A DNA stretch of 64,000 bases from CAYNHQ01 sp964397255. GTDB lineage: Bacteria; Bdellovibrionota_G; JALEGL01; DATDPG01. A model generated the notes under the pieces. That model was not told where the DNA came from and made no database searches. It worked only from the letters and a program-made list of their open reading frames with translations. The stretch covers positions 115,781-179,780 of the forward strand of contig CAYNHQ010000007.1 of assembly GCA_964397255.1 (NCBI GenBank), read 5' to 3'. Of the stretch, positions 63,901 to 64,000 are shown piece after piece. The position numbers were made by a program, and so were the translations under genes. Within the stretch, counting starts at the first letter, position 1. Each line of letters starts with the position of its first letter.

Positions 63901-64000
63901 CTCAAAAAATTATGGGTTCGGGCACGTCAAGCCCCGGATAAAATGGACCCCGGTAAATTGGAAAGATGGTCGATGAAAGAAGCAAGGGCGTAGCCTCTTC
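63901..64000. other. Unassigned right edge
   Basis: The last 100 bases hold no gene that can be judged. An ATG near 63966 opens a frame running off the window, too short to interpret. Confidence 0.3.

Noticed and set aside
1..64000. CRISPR array
   Set aside because: No regularly spaced short direct repeats were seen on reading through the window.

Overview
The window looks like chromosome from a diderm (Gram-negative) bacterium. It carries an outer-membrane usher, a TolC-type channel, a MacB-type transporter, lipoprotein and Sec signals, and a proteobacterial (System I) cytochrome c maturation operon. A selenocysteine-encoded SelD, a CxxxY-type CcmE, paired GGDEF/PilZ proteins, FHA and TPR-kinase proteins, and Rhs toxins suggest a deltaproteobacteria-like or related uncultured lineage. 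That placement is inference, because no rRNA or ribosomal marker is present.

Layout. 1-11750 is a toxin region. A long FG-GAP/RHS protein, open at the left window edge, is followed by a separate secreted tip protein (two FnIII domains, RHS core, kinase-like C-terminus). A second full tip gene with a different C-terminus and a third, deleted and frameshifted one follow. An AbiEi/AbiEii pair and a DUF4143 ATPase lie between them on the other strand. 11716-12774 is a STAS-like/HATPase-HTH pair with a perfect 20-bp palindrome at its start. 13887-21459 is one co-directional run: TolC-like channel, lipoprotein adaptor, MacB, DUF3047, flippase and glycosyltransferase. 21460-31292 holds a large exported protein, a polysaccharide deacetylase, UvrA, PlsC, a GGDEF-PilZ protein and a cysteine desulfurase.

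31302-37798 is a tightly overlapping ccm operon (E, F-H fusion, two accessory genes, A, B, C, D). 38382-42563 is a chaperone-usher pilus of the spore-coat-U type, with a strong terminator after the major subunit. 43021-45141 holds a divergent pair: selD, whose in-frame UGA encodes selenocysteine with a visible SECIS hairpin, and moaA. 45134-51492 holds a 1603-residue TPR receptor kinase convergent with an FHA-GAF-adenylate cyclase. 51548-55168 is housekeeping and signalling genes around a 290-bp intergenic region with four DnaA-box-like sites.

55178-61598 is an accessory island ending at a tRNA-Gln gene. A 206-bp sequence sits in opposite orientations at 55178-55383 and 59630-59835, enclosing two unknown exported proteins and a KAP-family NTPase. 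A 94-bp perfect inverted repeat flanks a serine recombinase whose last codons read antisense through tRNA-Gln. A tRNA-Glu, a BrnT/BrnA module with its own palindromic operator, and a glycoside-hydrolase-like exported protein close the window.

The most unusual features are the split Rhs system with exchangeable secreted tips, the nested inverted-repeat island at tRNA-Gln, the selenocysteine SelD that a standard ORF call would truncate, and the CcmF-CcmH fusion with an altered cysteine motif beside a CxxxY CcmE. Sequence identities were judged by eye and no search was run.
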